From NCBI GenBank assembly GCA_039812685.1, contig JBDIBB010000026.1:1-40085 (forward strand): a stretch of 40,085 bases of DNA, in the 5' to 3' direction. Positions 39,670-40,085 of this stretch are shown in pieces; positions within the stretch are counted from its first letter, which is position 1; each line of letters starts with the position of its first letter. The position numbers and the translations under genes are program-made. This DNA is from JBDIBB01 sp039812685. Its GTDB lineage: Bacteria; Acidobacteriota; Vicinamibacteria; Vicinamibacterales; JAFNAJ01. The notes under the pieces are model-generated. The model did no database searches. It was not told the origin of the DNA and saw only the letters and a list, made by a program, of their open reading frames with translations.

Positions 39670-40085
39670 CCCGCCTCGACTGACTGTCTGCTCACGCGGA
39701 GGGGCGAACCATGTTGCTACAGGCCGCCTTCGGCGAAGGCACAGGTTGCACCACCGGTGCACCAGTTGTATAAAGGATCTTCAGTAGTTTCTCGTCGGCT
39801 GCTGGCCCATCGCCGTGCTGATGGACGCGGGCCGAACCCGTCGCTCGCGCGCCCCAGCGGCCCCGAGCCCGGCTTCCTACAGACCACGCCCTGAACGTCG
39901 CGCGGCGCAACGCCCCGAACGCTCAGCGCCTTCCTGAATCGCGCCGCGCGGTCACCGCCCGGGCGCCTTCACGGACAACCCAACGGAACACCTTGCAGGC
40001 TTGCCGAGCCGTCTTTGTTTAGCGGGTCTGCGCACCTGAGCGCCGACGATCCAAAATTTTGTACTTGTACGCAGGCCGCCCGTCT
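39670..40085. other. Right-end non-coding stretch
   Basis: About 415 bp to the window edge without a gene that I support. It contains a small hairpin (TGCACC-ACC-GGTGCA) near 39.75 kb and AT-rich patches, including CCAAAATTTTGTACTTGTAC near 40.05 kb. A 72-codon minus-strand frame (39692-39910) has no recognisable features. It may hold the operon's 3' end and the promoter of a gene beyond the window. Confidence 0.4.

Noticed and set aside
39692..39910. 72-codon minus-strand frame at the right edge
   Set aside because: Considered as a transposase remnant, but I could not recognise any motif.

Overview
The window is very GC-rich, with long antisense open frames of the kind such DNA produces. 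The gene content fits an Acidobacteriota genome, probably Vicinamibacteria/Luteitalea-like. This is an inference from three things: a large Oar-type TonB-dependent receptor with a carboxypeptidase-like N-terminal domain, abundant secreted and Tat-exported proteins, and the combination of Ser/Thr-kinase signalling genes. I could not run a taxonomic search.

Left part (0.3-12.1 kb): a membrane-bound SpoIIE-type phosphatase is translationally coupled to an RNase III carrying an extra N-terminal DUF2007-like domain. Convergent to these is a minus-strand histidine-utilisation unit (hutH, hutU). A P-loop ATPase with winged-helix features is coupled to hutU by a 4-nt overlap. Divergent from hutH come purA, an ABC-2 export pair and a small outer-membrane beta-barrel protein. 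A secreted alpha/beta hydrolase follows at 12.3-13.4 kb.

Middle (13.5-22.3 kb): five plus-strand genes form one signalling and cell-wall cluster. They are a DUF3662/FHA protein, a PP2C phosphatase fused to a transmembrane segment and a predicted beta-helix ectodomain, a transmembrane Ser/Thr kinase, a single protein fusing a SEDS (RodA/FtsW) polymerase to a penicillin-binding transpeptidase, and a second FHA protein. The content parallels the actinobacterial fhaA-fhaB-pstP-rodA-pbpA-pknA-pknB operon, but with rodA and pbpA fused. A 45-bp tandem duplication sits at the kinase stop codon.

Right-middle (22.3-34 kb): a secreted IPT/TIG-domain protein broken by a frameshift in a short C tract, a tRNA-Lys(TTT), a small secreted protein, a macro-domain protein, a lipoprotein cytochrome c, a Tat-exported amidohydrolase, the Oar-like TonB receptor with a good sigma-70 promoter, and a TcyP-like cystine/dicarboxylate-type symporter. 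A ~69-bp sequence at the left edge recurs at 25.66 kb.

Right end (34.3-39.7 kb): an accessory, probably defence-related, island. It has a two-gene minus-strand unit of unknown function with an elaborate inverted repeat in its leader, and an HNH endonuclease with two tandem Cys/His repeats. Divergent from the HNH gene is a compact four-gene operon: a Dam-type adenine methyltransferase with an apparent internal deletion, a small PD-(D/E)XK-like nuclease, and two unrecognised proteins. This operon is the best candidate for an undescribed restriction-modification-like system. The last ~415 bp hold no gene I can support.
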